From contig JAJNBJ010000011.1 in the NCBI GenBank assembly GCA_021155965.1, positions 1-64,000 on the forward strand: a DNA stretch of 64,000 nt. Direction: 5' to 3'. A program made the translations under genes and the position numbers. Within the stretch, counting starts at the first letter, position 1; each line of letters begins with the position of its first letter. The notes beneath the pieces were generated by a model. That model was given only the letters and a program-made list of their open reading frames with translations. It was not told the origin of the DNA and did not search any database. This DNA comes from Flavipsychrobacter sp. (GTDB lineage Bacteria; Bacteroidota; Bacteroidia; Chitinophagales; Chitinophagaceae). This document shows positions 16,231 through 24,943 of this stretch, one piece after another.

Positions 16231-16929
16231 ATGAAAAAACTACTCTTCTTTTTGGTTGTCTTATTCGTTGTTGCATACTCATGCAAGAAAAAAACGACAC
16301 CATTTACGTTTAACGTGAATAACATTGCTGACATGACAATATCCAGTGATACTACCGTATATTTTCCGGTGCAGGTAGTATTGCTGACCGGAGCACAGGA
16401 GACCGTAACCCTAGCCATAAGTGGATTACCAACGGGCGTAACTGCTGTACCGTCTACAGCTAGCGGCATACCAACATTCACTACTACTTTTACACTTACC
16501 TGCAACCACGCAATACCCGGAACATATAAGATAACGGTTACAGCAACCAGCCCATCGGGTGGGGCTAAAAAGTATGATTTTAATATGACCGTAGTTCAGT
16601 CGAACTGCGTGCCGCGCATGACCGGGTCTTATTCCGGGACGGATGCATGCACATCGGGCCCTTATACATATACAGCAACAGCAACAAGTTCTTCCACTTC
16701 TGGCGTATTGATCGTAAATAATTTTGGAAGCTTCGGAACATCTTCCAATCTGAATTTTACACTGCATTGTGGGACAGATTCTATCACGGTGCCGAAGCAA
16801 AATGTATGGGCCAATACATGGGTGCGTGGGCATGGTTCATTTACATCTAATACTATGACTGTTCGCTACGCACTGATAGACTCGCTGGGTACTGTTACGG
16901 ACAGCTGCACTGCAGTTTTAACAAAGTAA
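16231..16929 (+). CDS. Lipoprotein, paralogue B
   Basis: A 232-residue SPII lipoprotein (MKKLLFFLVVLFVVAYSC, cysteine 18, followed by KKKT). It shares the two-domain Ig-like layout and C-terminal motif with the gene 40 bases upstream. Ser/Thr content is high, as in surface-exposed Bacteroidota lipoproteins. The region after the lipid cysteine is Lys-rich rather than acidic, so the surface-export (LES) signal described for some flavobacteria is not seen. Function unknown. It is followed by kbl after 22 bases on the same strand. Confidence 0.72.
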   Translation: MKKLLFFLVVLFVVAYSCKKKTTPFTFNVNNIADMTISSDTTVYFPVQVVLLTGAQETVTLAISGLPTGVTAVPSTASGIPTFTTTFTLTCNHAIPGTYKITVTATSPSGGAKKYDFNMTVVQSNCVPRMTGSYSGTDACTSGPYTYTATATSSSTSGVLIVNNFGSFGTSSNLNFTLHCGTDSITVPKQNVWANTWVRGHGSFTSNTMTVRYALIDSLGTVTDSCTAVLTK

Positions 16930-16951
16930 ACTCTTGAAAACATAACAAATT

Positions 16952-18154
16952 ATGTCAAGTCCAACATTTTATACACGGCTGCAGCAAGAACTGCAGGAGA
17001 TCAGAAACGCGGGATTATACAAGCAGGAGCGCATTATTGAGTCAGCGCAGGGAGCTGAGATAACTGTTAACGGCAAGCAAGTGCTTAACTTCTGCGCCAA
17101 CAATTACCTTGGCCTCTCTTCCCACCCGAAGGTGATAGAAGCTGCACATCGCGCAATAGACCACCGCGGGTATGGAATGAGCTCTGTGCGCTTCATCTGC
17201 GGCACCCAAGACATACATAAGGAACTGGAAGAAAAGATGTCGAAGTTCCTGGGGACTGATGACACTATATTATACGTAGCGTGTTTTGATGCCAATGGCG
17301 GCGTATTTGAACCGCTGCTGGGTGAGCAGGATGCAATCATATCCGACGAGCTGAACCATGCATCGATAATAGACGGGGTGCGTTTGTGCAAGGCACGCCG
17401 CGGCAGGTACCTGCACAATGACATGGCTGACCTGGAAGCGCAACTGAAAGCCAATATGGACTGCCGCACGCGCCTGATAGTTACGGACTCTGTATTCTCT
17501 ATGGATGGTACCATAGCACAATTGGATAAGATATGCGACCTGGCCGATAAGTATGACGCGCTGGTGATGATAGATGAAAGCCACTCATCAGGATTTATGG
17601 GTGCCACCGGCAGAGGTGTGCATGAGCTGTGTGGCGTGATGGACCGTATAGACATTATTACCGGCACAATGGGTAAGGCGCTGGGTGGTGCATCGGGCGG
17701 ATTTACGAGCGGGCGCAAAGAAATTATTGATATGCTGCGCCAGCGCAGCAGGCCATATTTGTTCTCTAACTCGCTGGCACCATCAATAGTGGGCGCATCG
17801 ATAGCGGTGCTGGATATGCTGAGCGAAACAACTGCACTGCGCGATAAGCTTGAAGACAATACGCTATACTTCCGCAACAAGATGACTGAAGCGGGCTTTG
17901 ATATTAAAGAGGGCACACACCCGATAACACCCCTCATGCTGTATGATGCAGTGGTAGCGCAGAAGTTTGCTGCGCGCATGCTGGAAGAAGGTATATATGT
18001 AGTTGGGTTCTTTTTCCCTGTGGTGCCAAAGGGCAAGGCACGCATAAGGGTGCAGATATCGGCTGGGCACGAGCGCCACCATCTTGACAGGGCCCTTGAG
18101 GCTTTTATCAAAGTGGGTAAGGAGCTTGGTGTGCTTAAGGCTGCTATTGTATAA
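16952..18154 (+). CDS. kbl: Glycine C-acetyltransferase (2-amino-3-ketobutyrate CoA ligase)
   Basis: A 400-residue alpha-oxoamine synthase. Kbl joins acetyl-CoA and glycine to 2-amino-3-ketobutyrate, or in reverse completes threonine catabolism after threonine dehydrogenase. Seen: [14 protein letters not shown] near the N-terminus, [21 protein letters not shown], the [10 protein letters not shown] motif, [17 protein letters not shown], and the PLP lysine K242 in [13 protein letters not shown]. The length agrees with E. coli Kbl (398). No threonine dehydrogenase gene is next to it. Other family members (8-amino-7-oxononanoate synthase, serine palmitoyltransferase) are less likely because [11 protein letters not shown] is typical of Kbl. 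Confidence 0.93.
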   Translation: MSSPTFYTRLQQELQEIRNAGLYKQERIIESAQGAEITVNGKQVLNFCANNYLGLSSHPKVIEAAHRAIDHRGYGMSSVRFICGTQDIHKELEEKMSKFLGTDDTILYVACFDANGGVFEPLLGEQDAIISDELNHASIIDGVRLCKARRGRYLHNDMADLEAQLKANMDCRTRLIVTDSVFSMDGTIAQLDKICDLADKYDALVMIDESHSSGFMGATGRGVHELCGVMDRIDIITGTMGKALGGASGGFTSGRKEIIDMLRQRSRPYLFSNSLAPSIVGASIAVLDMLSETTALRDKLEDNTLYFRNKMTEAGFDIKEGTHPITPLMLYDAVVAQKFAARMLEEGIYVVGFFFPVVPKGKARIRVQISAGHERHHLDRALEAFIKVGKELGVLKAAIV

Positions 18155-18179
18155 TTCACTTTTTCCCGTTTTTTTGTGT

Positions 18180-18209
18180 CCCGAACTAAAGTGCTCATTA
18201 TGAACATTT
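18180..18209. repeat. Partial copy of dispersed structured repeat
   Basis: CCCGAACTAAAGT (18180-18192) is identical to 41366-41378, and ATTATGAACATTT (18197-18209) matches ATTAAGAACATTT at 41390-41402 with one difference. The middle of the element (TTCAGGGCTACT in the other copy) is shortened here. It is the most degraded of three copies in the window. Confidence 0.5.
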
Positions 18210-18220
18210 TAGTTTGAAAA

Positions 18221-18250
18221 TTTTGCGCATTCTTTGCGCACTTTTGCGCA
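18221..18250. repeat. CTTTGCGC short repeats
   Basis: TTTTGCGCA occurs at the start and end, and CTTTGCGCA in the middle, three units at about 10-base spacing. They are the reverse complement of the GCGCAAAG units at 25570-25605. Confidence 0.55.
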
Positions 18251-18439
18251 CTTGTGTTACAAGTGTTGCCCGTTCTTTGTGTTCTTTTTTTCCCCGAGGG
18301 CCCAAGTTTGGCCTTTTACCATGTGTGAAAATTTAACCGCAAAGGCGGAGACGCAAGGAAAAGCCAGTTAAGTTTAGTACCCCGGGGCTGTTATAAGACA
18401 AAGTTCTGCAGGGTTTTTGGGATAAAAAAGTGAAGAAAT

Positions 18440-18470
18440 CCTTGACGGTACTGAAACTGTACCGTCAAGG
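18440..18470. repeat. Perfect inverted repeat, 12-bp arms
   Basis: CCTTGACGGTAC (18440-18451) and GTACCGTCAAGG (18459-18470) pair perfectly around TGAAACT. There is no T-run on either strand immediately after the stem, so a terminator is unlikely; a protein-binding site or palindromic repeat is possible. Confidence 0.6.
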
Positions 18471-18778
18471 AAAAAACTTTCTGCTGTGGGGGCGGATCTT
18501 GGGGGGATCCTGCCTTAAAAAATGAGGCTTTTTTTGGAGCAGAAGTTATGTGTGCCCCCTAAACTGCCGAGAATAGTTTAAATATTGTTAACTGGCATTC
18601 TATGTTTTAAGCCAAATATAAAAACTGCAATTTTTTCATTTTCCCAGCAATTTTTTCACACTACCTGCTTTTGGTATTCATTTTGCTATGGTTTGAGGAA
18701 AAGGAGGCAAAAATCAGTTCTTGCTGTAAACAATGCAGGCTTGATTTTTATTATGAGGCAATAATTAAACTAACCGTT

Positions 18779-19672
18779 ATGCTCTTGAACAACAGAGTTC
18801 CTTTTGCGTACATTCTGAATAAAATACGAACGGAGCTGATCTATATATTTATCATAGTGCTGATCGTTGACGCGATCAGCATTAAATATGCCCACCTTAT
18901 ACCTGCCGTCCCCCTGGTTATTCCTACCTTTTTGGGTACAGCAATTTCCGTGATCTTATCTTTTAAACTGAACCAATCGTATGACCGGTGGTGGGAAGCC
19001 CGTAAGATATGGGGAACCATTGTAAATGAATCACGTAATTTAATCCTTCAGCTACAAGCGTTTGTAACGCCGGGCAATGAAAACGCAATAAAAAAGATCG
19101 GGCTGAGGCACATAGGGTGGTGTTACAGCCTGGGGCAGTCGCTGCGGCAATTGGATGCAACAACCCACCTGGAACAGTTTATGAGCCGTGATAACCTAAC
19201 CGAAGTAATGCAGCACAGCAACAAGCCACTGGCAATACTGCAGCTAAACAGCCAGGATATAACCGCATTAAAAAACAGCGGTTCTATGGAATTATTTGGC
19301 CATGTACAGGTAAACAATACTATAACTAACCTGAGTAATGCGATGGGTATGGCAGAGCGCATAAAGACAACGGTATTTCCAATTACCTATCGTATATTTT
19401 TACATGGCGCCATTTACCTGTTTATCGTAACTCTTGCCATTGCCTTAAGAGAGTTAGAAAATTACCTGGAAATTCCCTTACTGGTGATCATCGCATCTTT
19501 TTTCTTTTTACTGGAACGAACAGCAACGCATTTACAGGACCCCTTCAGCAATAAACCGACAGATACTGCTGTGACAGCGATAGCGCGAACCATTGAGATA
19601 AATGTAAAACAGCTGCTTAATGAAAAGGACGTTCCTGAACCAATAAATGCTAACGATTACTATATCAAGTAG
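18779..19672 (+). CDS. Bestrophin-like chloride channel family protein
   Basis: A 297-residue membrane protein of the bestrophin/UPF0187 (YneE) family, which in bacteria form pentameric ion channels. Seen: a hydrophobic segment at about 18-36, PTFLGTAISVILSFKLNQSYDRWWEARKIWG, where the NxxYDRWWEAR motif is the family hallmark, two further helices in the FPITYRIFLHGAIYLFIV and EIPLLVIIASFFFLLE segments, and an ending HLQDPFSNKPTDTAV, matching the conserved D-P-F segment. The frame is open 36 codons further upstream from 18671, but the ATG at 18779 gives the usual length. It stands alone, convergent with the response regulator. Which ion it conducts is not known. Confidence 0.88.
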   Translation: MLLNNRVPFAYILNKIRTELIYIFIIVLIVDAISIKYAHLIPAVPLVIPTFLGTAISVILSFKLNQSYDRWWEARKIWGTIVNESRNLILQLQAFVTPGNENAIKKIGLRHIGWCYSLGQSLRQLDATTHLEQFMSRDNLTEVMQHSNKPLAILQLNSQDITALKNSGSMELFGHVQVNNTITNLSNAMGMAERIKTTVFPITYRIFLHGAIYLFIVTLAIALRELENYLEIPLLVIIASFFFLLERTATHLQDPFSNKPTDTAVTAIARTIEINVKQLLNEKDVPEPINANDYYIK

Positions 19673-19686
19673 ACCAGTAACAAATT

Positions 19687-20109
19687 TTAATTCCTGGTTT
19701 GCCCAAGTGTTGCCAGTATTTTATTGATCAGTTCATCGTACCCCTGCAGCGAGAAAGGCTTGTTGAAGAATTTGTTGCACCCTAATTTCATGCAGTCAGC
19801 TTCGTCCTTCTGGTTTGCGGAAGAAGTGACAATAATAACGGGAATACCAGATAATGCGGGAGTCCTTTTGATATCCTGCAAGGATTGGTAACCGTTTTTC
19901 AGTGGCATATTCAGATCGAGCAATATAACAGAAGGCAGCCCCGGAGGCACGGCATCGTATTTCATGCGGAGCTCATCAGCTAGTTCCAATCCGTTATGCA
20001 CAAATTGGATCTCGCAGCTATTACAATTTCTTTGAAAAGCGTCTTTTATAAACTCCCTATCATCTATATCATCTTCCGCTATCAGTATGGCGAGGTTACC
20101 GGATCTCAA
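19687..20109 (-). CDS. Single-domain response regulator (Rcp1-like)
   Basis: A 140-residue receiver domain without an output domain. The acidic pocket is D13/D14, the phosphorylation site is D65 in ILLDLNMPLKNG, T95 lies in IIVTSSANQKDE, and K117 in FNKPFS. The insertion between strands and the DLNMPLKNGYQSLQDIK pattern are as in Rcp1-like regulators that pair with phytochrome or PAS-type kinases. No kinase gene is adjacent; the only histidine kinase in the window is 37 kb away. The frame has no ATG near the start of the domain; the start is TTG at 20109, after an in-frame stop. Convergent with the bestrophin gene. Confidence 0.87.
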   Translation of the reverse strand: MRSGNLAILIAEDDIDDREFIKDAFQRNCNSCEIQFVHNGLELADELRMKYDAVPPGLPSVILLDLNMPLKNGYQSLQDIKRTPALSGIPVIIVTSSANQKDEADCMKLGCNKFFNKPFSLQGYDELINKILATLGQTRN

Positions 20110-20256
20110 AGCAATAGTTTTAGGATGATAAAGCTACAAATAAAATGCCACCGGGTGACCTGAACCTGAATTTATGGAATTGGGCTACTTGCCTTTACTT
20201 CGTTTTTTTAACGCATTGGCATTATTATTGTCGCAAATTGTTAAAAATCAAACAGT

Positions 20257-20634
20257 ATGAAAGCAAAAATGATCTGGGCTAATTTTAGTGTACAGGATGT
20301 AACGCGCACCAGTGAATTCTATAAACAGTTGGGTTTTACTCCCAATAATACCAACAACTATCCCAAGCTTGCCAGTTTTCTTTTTGGTGATAATGAATTT
20401 GTGATCCATTTTTTTGAACGGGGGTCGCAGATAGATGAATATTTGACCGGGCCCCAAACCGGCAGCGAAATTATATTCACACTTTCTGCGGAAACTGAAG
20501 CGGAAGTGAAAGAATGGGCAGAGCGGGTGAAAAATGCAGGCGGTAGTATTTTCAAGGAAGCCGGGAGAGACGAAAAGGGTTATTATGGTTTTGGCTTTGC
20601 TGACCCTGATGGGCATAGGTTTAATGTGTTGTAG
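20257..20634 (+). CDS. VOC (glyoxalase/bleomycin-resistance) family protein
   Basis: A 125-residue protein with the paired beta-alpha-beta-beta-beta units of the vicinal oxygen chelate fold. It starts MKAKMIWANFSVQDVTRTSE (a strand followed by FYKQLGF, the usual first helix) and ends YYGFGFADPDGHRFNVL, the typical DPDG-N-x-[IVL] end of this family. Substrate unknown; members act as lyases, dioxygenases or antibiotic-binding proteins, and single-unit proteins like this form dimers. It stands alone between the response regulator and a secreted-protein cluster. Confidence 0.85.
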   Translation: MKAKMIWANFSVQDVTRTSEFYKQLGFTPNNTNNYPKLASFLFGDNEFVIHFFERGSQIDEYLTGPQTGSEIIFTLSAETEAEVKEWAERVKNAGGSIFKEAGRDEKGYYGFGFADPDGHRFNVL

Positions 20635-20936
20635 ATGCGGGGATGTAGTTGTCTGAATCAGGATTGCTAGGATTATAGAATTTGCAGGATGCGCTGGTGA
20701 AAATTCTACTGTTCATTACACCAACTTTAGTACTCTGATGCCGGCGAGTCCCAATTCAGGAGGCCTTTTTAGGTAAAAATCAATGAATTTTTTTGATCGT
20801 GAGTGTTCGCTACAGTATACACGTTTTTACCACTCACTAACTTTTACAACCGTTCACGAACCGGTTTTGGAGCAGGGTTTGTGTGTATGGTACATTGCAT
20901 GCGATATCCTTTTTTAACCTTTAAAACTAAAAAATT
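20635..20936. other. Intergenic region, promoter of secreted-protein pair presumed
   Basis: About 300 bases without a coding frame. At 20654-20693 there is a degenerate stretch of GGATT-like units of a type often dispersed in Bacteroidota. Further right, GTGAGTG (about 20800) and CACTCAC (about 20833) form a loose inverted repeat. I could not identify a convincing -33/-7 pair. Confidence 0.4.
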
Positions 20937-21713
20937 ATGAAAAAGACACGAGTTTTATTGTCAATCGCTGCGCTTGTATTCAATATGAGCGTTAATGCCC
21001 AACCATATTGGAATGGGAGTACTGTAGCAACAACAACGTCAGGCAATTGTAGCATACAGGGTGGTCAGATTGACCTGAGTATGCCTCTTGATGGTACATT
21101 TAGGAATATTAATGCTAATAGCAATACTGCCGGTTTAACACTTAATTCAGGTACAGGATCAAGGATTGAATTGTATGCCGGTACCACTTCTAGTAGCGCG
21201 GGGTCTATAAGTTTGGTCACTCAAGGACCATCAGGCCCTTCAGGAAGCCCAAACGGCGTAAGTTATTACTATCAGAGTGGCCCATCTTACACTCAGCTTA
21301 TGCATATATGGAATGATGGCAAAGTCACAATTGGCAGTGGGCTATTTGAATGGAGTGAAAATATGTCCAATAAAACTCCGGGGAGCTATAAGCTTTTTGT
21401 TGAAGAAGGTATTCTGACAGAAAAACTGAAGGTGGCAATGGTGGGAGACGCGGCAAATTGGAGCGACTTTGTTTTTAACAAGGATTATAACCTGATGCCG
21501 CTCTGTGAAGTGGAAGAATATGTAAAAGCCAACAAGCATTTACCCGAAATACCATCAGCAAACGAAGTGAAAGAAAATGGTATTGATGTCGCAGTTATGG
21601 ATGCAAAATTGCTGCAAAAAATTGAAGAGCTCACACTATATGTTATCGAACAACAAAAAGAAATCAAAAAACAACAGGATGAAATACGACTAATTAAAGC
21701 AAAGATGAACTAA
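20937..21713 (+). CDS. Secreted protein with C-terminal S74-like/tail-type domain
   Basis: A 258-residue exported protein (signal peptide ending near NVNA/Q at residue 22). The middle is a Gly/Ser/Thr-rich beta section with repeated Asn and Gly. The C-terminal part, from about residue 150 (PGSYKLFVEEGILTEKLKVA), then WSDFVFNKDYNLMPLCEVEE, NKHLPEIPSANEVKENG and a helical end ELTLYVIEQQKEIKKQQDEI, is a pattern I know from many Bacteroidota surface proteins that resemble the intramolecular chaperone region of tail-spike proteins. That helix likely trimerises. No T9SS sorting domain is seen. It lies 25 bases upstream of the lectin, probably in one operon. Confidence 0.7.
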   Translation: MKKTRVLLSIAALVFNMSVNAQPYWNGSTVATTTSGNCSIQGGQIDLSMPLDGTFRNINANSNTAGLTLNSGTGSRIELYAGTTSSSAGSISLVTQGPSGPSGSPNGVSYYYQSGPSYTQLMHIWNDGKVTIGSGLFEWSENMSNKTPGSYKLFVEEGILTEKLKVAMVGDAANWSDFVFNKDYNLMPLCEVEEYVKANKHLPEIPSANEVKENGIDVAVMDAKLLQKIEELTLYVIEQQKEIKKQQDEIRLIKAKMN

Positions 21714-21738
21714 TTGTTAACCTATAATCGTATTTTTT

Positions 21739-23292
21739 ATGAAAAAATTCATCATTCTGATATTCATTATTTTAGCGAGACACAATTCGTACAGCCAGGT
21801 GAGCCCGATTTTTCATCCTCCTGTAGGGGATGCAATAGGTTGGGCACCCGGACAATATAACTTAACCCCAAGCACCCCGTCATCTTGTAGTAATCAAGTC
21901 GGTGCAATATGGAGCACAGCAGCTACGTTTGCAGATTTTTCTAATAGTTTTATTCTTGAATTTGATGCAAGTTTTGACAGTTACTCCGGTGGTGGCGCTG
22001 ATGGCATTTGTGTTGTATTTGGAACAAACATTCTGCCATTTACCTTGGGTAATAACAGTGCTTTCCTTGGATACTATCAATTTTCCGGCACTATTTTTCC
22101 TGAGTTTCAAAATTCGTTGGCCGTAGAAATTGATGTTTTTAGCAATTCTGGTTCATATTTAAGTGATATTTCTACTGATCATGTTGCTTTATGCCAAAAT
22201 GCAAATCCATCTCCACTTTTTGGTCCGGTACCTTTTCCAGGAGGAAGTACAATTAAAGATGGTATATTTCGTCACTATATTTTGCAGTGGTGCCGAAAAG
22301 ACAATGAGCTGAAGTTCTTCAGTGGTACTACAGAACTGATTAGACGAACCATTATTCCCGAATCGCTTTTTGTTAGCACAAGTGGTACAGGTAGCATCGC
22401 AAACGTTCCATGGGGATTTACAGGATCTACGGGCTCACATTGCAGCAATCAAATTGTGGCTAATGTAACTTTGCAGCCTCTTCCGGGTGAAGAGTTTACC
22501 TGTAATTGCGTAAATGACGTCCTTTTAATTAATAAAACCTCCCAAATTACAACGGGAAGCACACCCGGCGGTACATTTGCACACTCCGAAATAAGAGCCG
22601 GTAGTTCTGTAGCTGCGGGTGGTGATCCGATAGTAAACTCCCCGCCTAATAACAACACTTTATTTTTGGGCCGATCAATCAAATTGGAACCCAATTTCTT
22701 TTCAACCGTAAATACCGGGCATTATTTTAAGGCCTTACCGATATCGACTTGTGCACCTATAGTGCCGTGTAGCATTTCAGGACCGCACTGCATAAATTTA
22801 GGTAGTTTCATTTCACTTACAGGAAGTCCTCCTGGAGGCACCTGGAGTAGTAGCAGTCCAAGTGTTATTAGAACATTAGGTGTATTTTGGGGTGTAAGTT
22901 TAACAGGTTCTTCTCCTGCAATTATTACCTATACGGTAGGACAGTGTTCCACAACACATTATGTTGAGGTTAAGGAGAGTTGTGGTTCTTACTCTCCAAA
23001 ACCTTCTTCCCATGAAAATGTTGTTGTAGGGGACTTAATAATTGCTCCCAACCCCAACACCGGCTCTTTTACCATCACAGGTTCTTTACCTTCAGTTAAA
23101 ATTTCAAAAGAAGCCACCATTGAGGTAACAGACCTCCTTGGTAAAACTATCTATACCGATGTTGCCGCGATAGAGAATGGCAACATCAACAAAGTAGTGA
23201 ACCTGGGCAGTGATATAGCCAGTGGTATATATATGGTTAGGATTAAAAACCCGGAAGTGAACGAAGTAATCAAATTCACGTTATACAGATAG
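21739..23292 (+). CDS. L-type lectin-domain protein with type IX sorting domain
   Basis: A 517-residue secreted protein. The signal peptide ends near residue 19. Residues about 30-250 form a legume-type (L-type) lectin fold: FSNSFILEFDASFDSYSGGGADGICVVFG, FQNSLAVEIDVFSNSGS, and DGIFRHYILQW with later strands, the pattern of eukaryotic-like L-type lectins in Bacteroidota. A middle domain follows with Cys pairs and GGT/GTW turns. The last 85 residues (VVGDLIIAPNPNTGSFTI, then TDLLGKTIYTD and SGIYMVRIKN) are a T9SS type A sorting domain, so the protein is exported across the outer membrane and attached or released. A likely role is carbohydrate adhesion. A strong terminator follows. Confidence 0.85.
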   Translation: MKKFIILIFIILARHNSYSQVSPIFHPPVGDAIGWAPGQYNLTPSTPSSCSNQVGAIWSTAATFADFSNSFILEFDASFDSYSGGGADGICVVFGTNILPFTLGNNSAFLGYYQFSGTIFPEFQNSLAVEIDVFSNSGSYLSDISTDHVALCQNANPSPLFGPVPFPGGSTIKDGIFRHYILQWCRKDNELKFFSGTTELIRRTIIPESLFVSTSGTGSIANVPWGFTGSTGSHCSNQIVANVTLQPLPGEEFTCNCVNDVLLINKTSQITTGSTPGGTFAHSEIRAGSSVAAGGDPIVNSPPNNNTLFLGRSIKLEPNFFSTVNTGHYFKALPISTCAPIVPCSISGPHCINLGSFISLTGSPPGGTWSSSSPSVIRTLGVFWGVSLTGSSPAIITYTVGQCSTTHYVEVKESCGSYSPKPSSHENVVVGDLIIAPNPNTGSFTITGSLPSVKISKEATIEVTDLLGKTIYTDVAAIENGNINKVVNLGSDIASGIYMVRIKNPEVNEVIKFTLYR

Positions 23293-23313
23293 CATAGTAC
23301 TGTATCACATTGT

Positions 23314-23346
23314 AAACAGGCGCCCGAAAAGGCGCCTGTTTTTTTT
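23314..23346 (+). terminator. Intrinsic terminator after lectin gene
   Basis: AAACAGGCGCC and GGCGCCTGTTT form an 11-bp stem around CGAAAA, followed by a run of T (eight from the stem end). It lies 22 bases after the lectin stop. Confidence 0.9.
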
Positions 23347-23488
23347 ATTACAAAGTTTATGCTTCTTCAGATGCACCGTTAAATAACGGTATTTTATTAA
23401 TAAGCTATTATTACTGCCGGTTAACAACTATCTTTAAGCAAAGTATAAATTAGCCCAGCGTATCATTTGTTTTATTTAATCGTATCTC

Positions 23489-24943
23489 ATGCCGGCAAAA
23501 AAAGTTGATAAAGCGCTCAACAGTAAGCAACTTACTGTTGATGATTTTAAGAATGATGCGCGTGTAAAAGCGTGTGCAGACCATGTAAGATCAAATCCTA
23601 AAGTTGTTTCGGATGTACTGGACGATGAGGGGAACCAATATGTTCACCTTGTGCAAAAAGGCGGCGGTGTGCTGGGCGTAGCGCTTGTAGGCTATGTGTA
23701 TATACTGGAGCAGGCAGGCATACGTTTCCTGAAGATGGCTGGCACCAGCGCGGGGGCTATCAACACATCGCTGATGGTGATACAGGACGATAAAACCAAA
23801 ACCAAATCTGACTACCTGATCGATGCGTTGTCGAAGCTGGATATGTTCAGGCTGGTAGATGGGCACCCTTTTGCAAAGCGCGTTATCAAACACTTTGTAA
23901 AGGACCCGGATTATACGAAGCGCGTAAAGAAAATAGTACGTACCGCTGCTATTGTTTTGATCACCTTGCTGGTGTCTGCGTTTGTTTTAATGGGGTTGCA
24001 GGACGATTTTCCGATACTGAGCATTGCGGCGTGTTTTGTTTTTGTGCTTATGGGCCTGTACTTCCTTGGGTTGGGTGTAGCGGGCGTGTATTTCTCGTCG
24101 CTGATGAAGCGGCTAAAGACGGCAGGCTTTGGCGTGAACCCGGGAGATTTTTTTTACGACTGGGTAAAATACCATATGAAAGCCAATGGTGTAAATACTG
24201 TAGCCGATCTTGAGCGGCGCGCACGGAAAGTGCCCAAACTGAAAATAAGGACACCGCGAACCGATGGCATTGACAACCTTACAGGCGATGTGGTGTTCAT
24301 AACTTCTGAACTGGTAACGCAAAATAAATTTGAACTGCCCAGGATGGCCAACCTTTTCAGATCAGAAAATAAAATGGGCGAGCTGCAGCCGGCAGGCTTT
24401 GTAAGGGCATCTATGTCCATCCCCGTTTTCTTCGAGTCCTACTATATAAAGGATATACCTGTGCACGACAAAAAGATACAGGAACTATGGGCCGTGACAT
24501 TTGACCTGAAAACGCCGCCAGACACTGTGCGTTTTGTAGACGGCGGCATACTGTCTAATTTCCCCATCAACCTTTTTTACAATAAAGATATTAATATCCC
24601 CCGCCTGCCCACTTTCGGGATAGACCTTGATGACAGTACGCCCGAAGATAAAGAGAATGTACCTGAGAACTGGAGCCTGGTGGGTTATTTAGGCAGGATG
24701 TTCAACACTGTACGTTATTATTACGATAAAGATTTCAGCCTGCAGAATAAGGTAATGAACCTGGGAGTAGGTAAGGTGCCTGTTTCAGAATATAACTGGC
24801 TGAACTTTTTTCTCACCAACCAGCAGAAAATAGACCTGTTCGCAGCGGGTGCAGAAGCTGCTAAAAAGTTCCTTGATGGTTTTAACTGGAAAGAGTACAA
24901 GGATGGCCGCCACACTTATTTTATACAAAAAACTAAAGCATAA
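23489..24943 (+). CDS. Patatin-like phospholipase with internal membrane segments
   Basis: A 484-residue patatin-domain protein. The oxyanion loop GGGVLG lies near residues 58-63, the nucleophile motif GTSAGA near 83-88, and the catalytic aspartate motif DGGIL near 351. Between Ser and Asp there is an unusual hydrophobic hairpin at about 150-205 (IVRTAAIVLITLLVSAFVLM and the following IAACFVFVLMGLYFLGLGVAG), which would tether the enzyme to the membrane. Patatins are serine lipid acyl hydrolases; a phospholipase A role in membrane remodelling is likely but unproved. The stop overlaps the ATG of the downstream 197-residue membrane protein by one base (taatg), so the two products probably function together. 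Confidence 0.85.
   Translation: MPAKKVDKALNSKQLTVDDFKNDARVKACADHVRSNPKVVSDVLDDEGNQYVHLVQKGGGVLGVALVGYVYILEQAGIRFLKMAGTSAGAINTSLMVIQDDKTKTKSDYLIDALSKLDMFRLVDGHPFAKRVIKHFVKDPDYTKRVKKIVRTAAIVLITLLVSAFVLMGLQDDFPILSIAACFVFVLMGLYFLGLGVAGVYFSSLMKRLKTAGFGVNPGDFFYDWVKYHMKANGVNTVADLERRARKVPKLKIRTPRTDGIDNLTGDVVFITSELVTQNKFELPRMANLFRSENKMGELQPAGFVRASMSIPVFFESYYIKDIPVHDKKIQELWAVTFDLKTPPDTVRFVDGGILSNFPINLFYNKDINIPRLPTFGIDLDDSTPEDKENVPENWSLVGYLGRMFNTVRYYYDKDFSLQNKVMNLGVGKVPVSEYNWLNFFLTNQQKIDLFAAGAEAAKKFLDGFNWKEYKDGRHTYFIQKTKA

Larger units (their letters stand above)
18155..18778. other. Repeat-rich intergenic region without a gene
   Basis: This 620-base gap between kbl and the bestrophin gene has no supportable coding frame. 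It holds a partial copy of a dispersed structured repeat (18180-18209), CTTTGCGC-type repeats (18221-18250), a CCGCAAAGGCGG motif (18337-18358), a perfect 12-bp-stem inverted repeat (18440-18470), and a 12-base direct repeat GCAATTTTTTCA at 18627 and 18647. The promoter of the bestrophin gene must lie near its 3' end. Confidence 0.6.

Noticed and set aside
15486-16505. Open frame of 339 codons antisense to the two lipoproteins
   Set aside because: It arises from repeated Thr/Val codons of the lipoprotein genes, and has no start region, signal peptide or known motif.
17104-18207. Open frame of 367 codons antisense to kbl
   Set aside because: kbl has all catalytic motifs; the antisense product is Ser/Ala/Arg-rich and unlike any family I know.
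18440-18470. Inverted repeat as kbl terminator
   Set aside because: It lies nearly 290 bases after the kbl stop and is followed by A-rich rather than T-rich sequence.
18627-18658. Direct repeat GCAATTTTTTCA, 20 bases apart
   Set aside because: Low-complexity AT-rich sequence; chance is a sufficient explanation.
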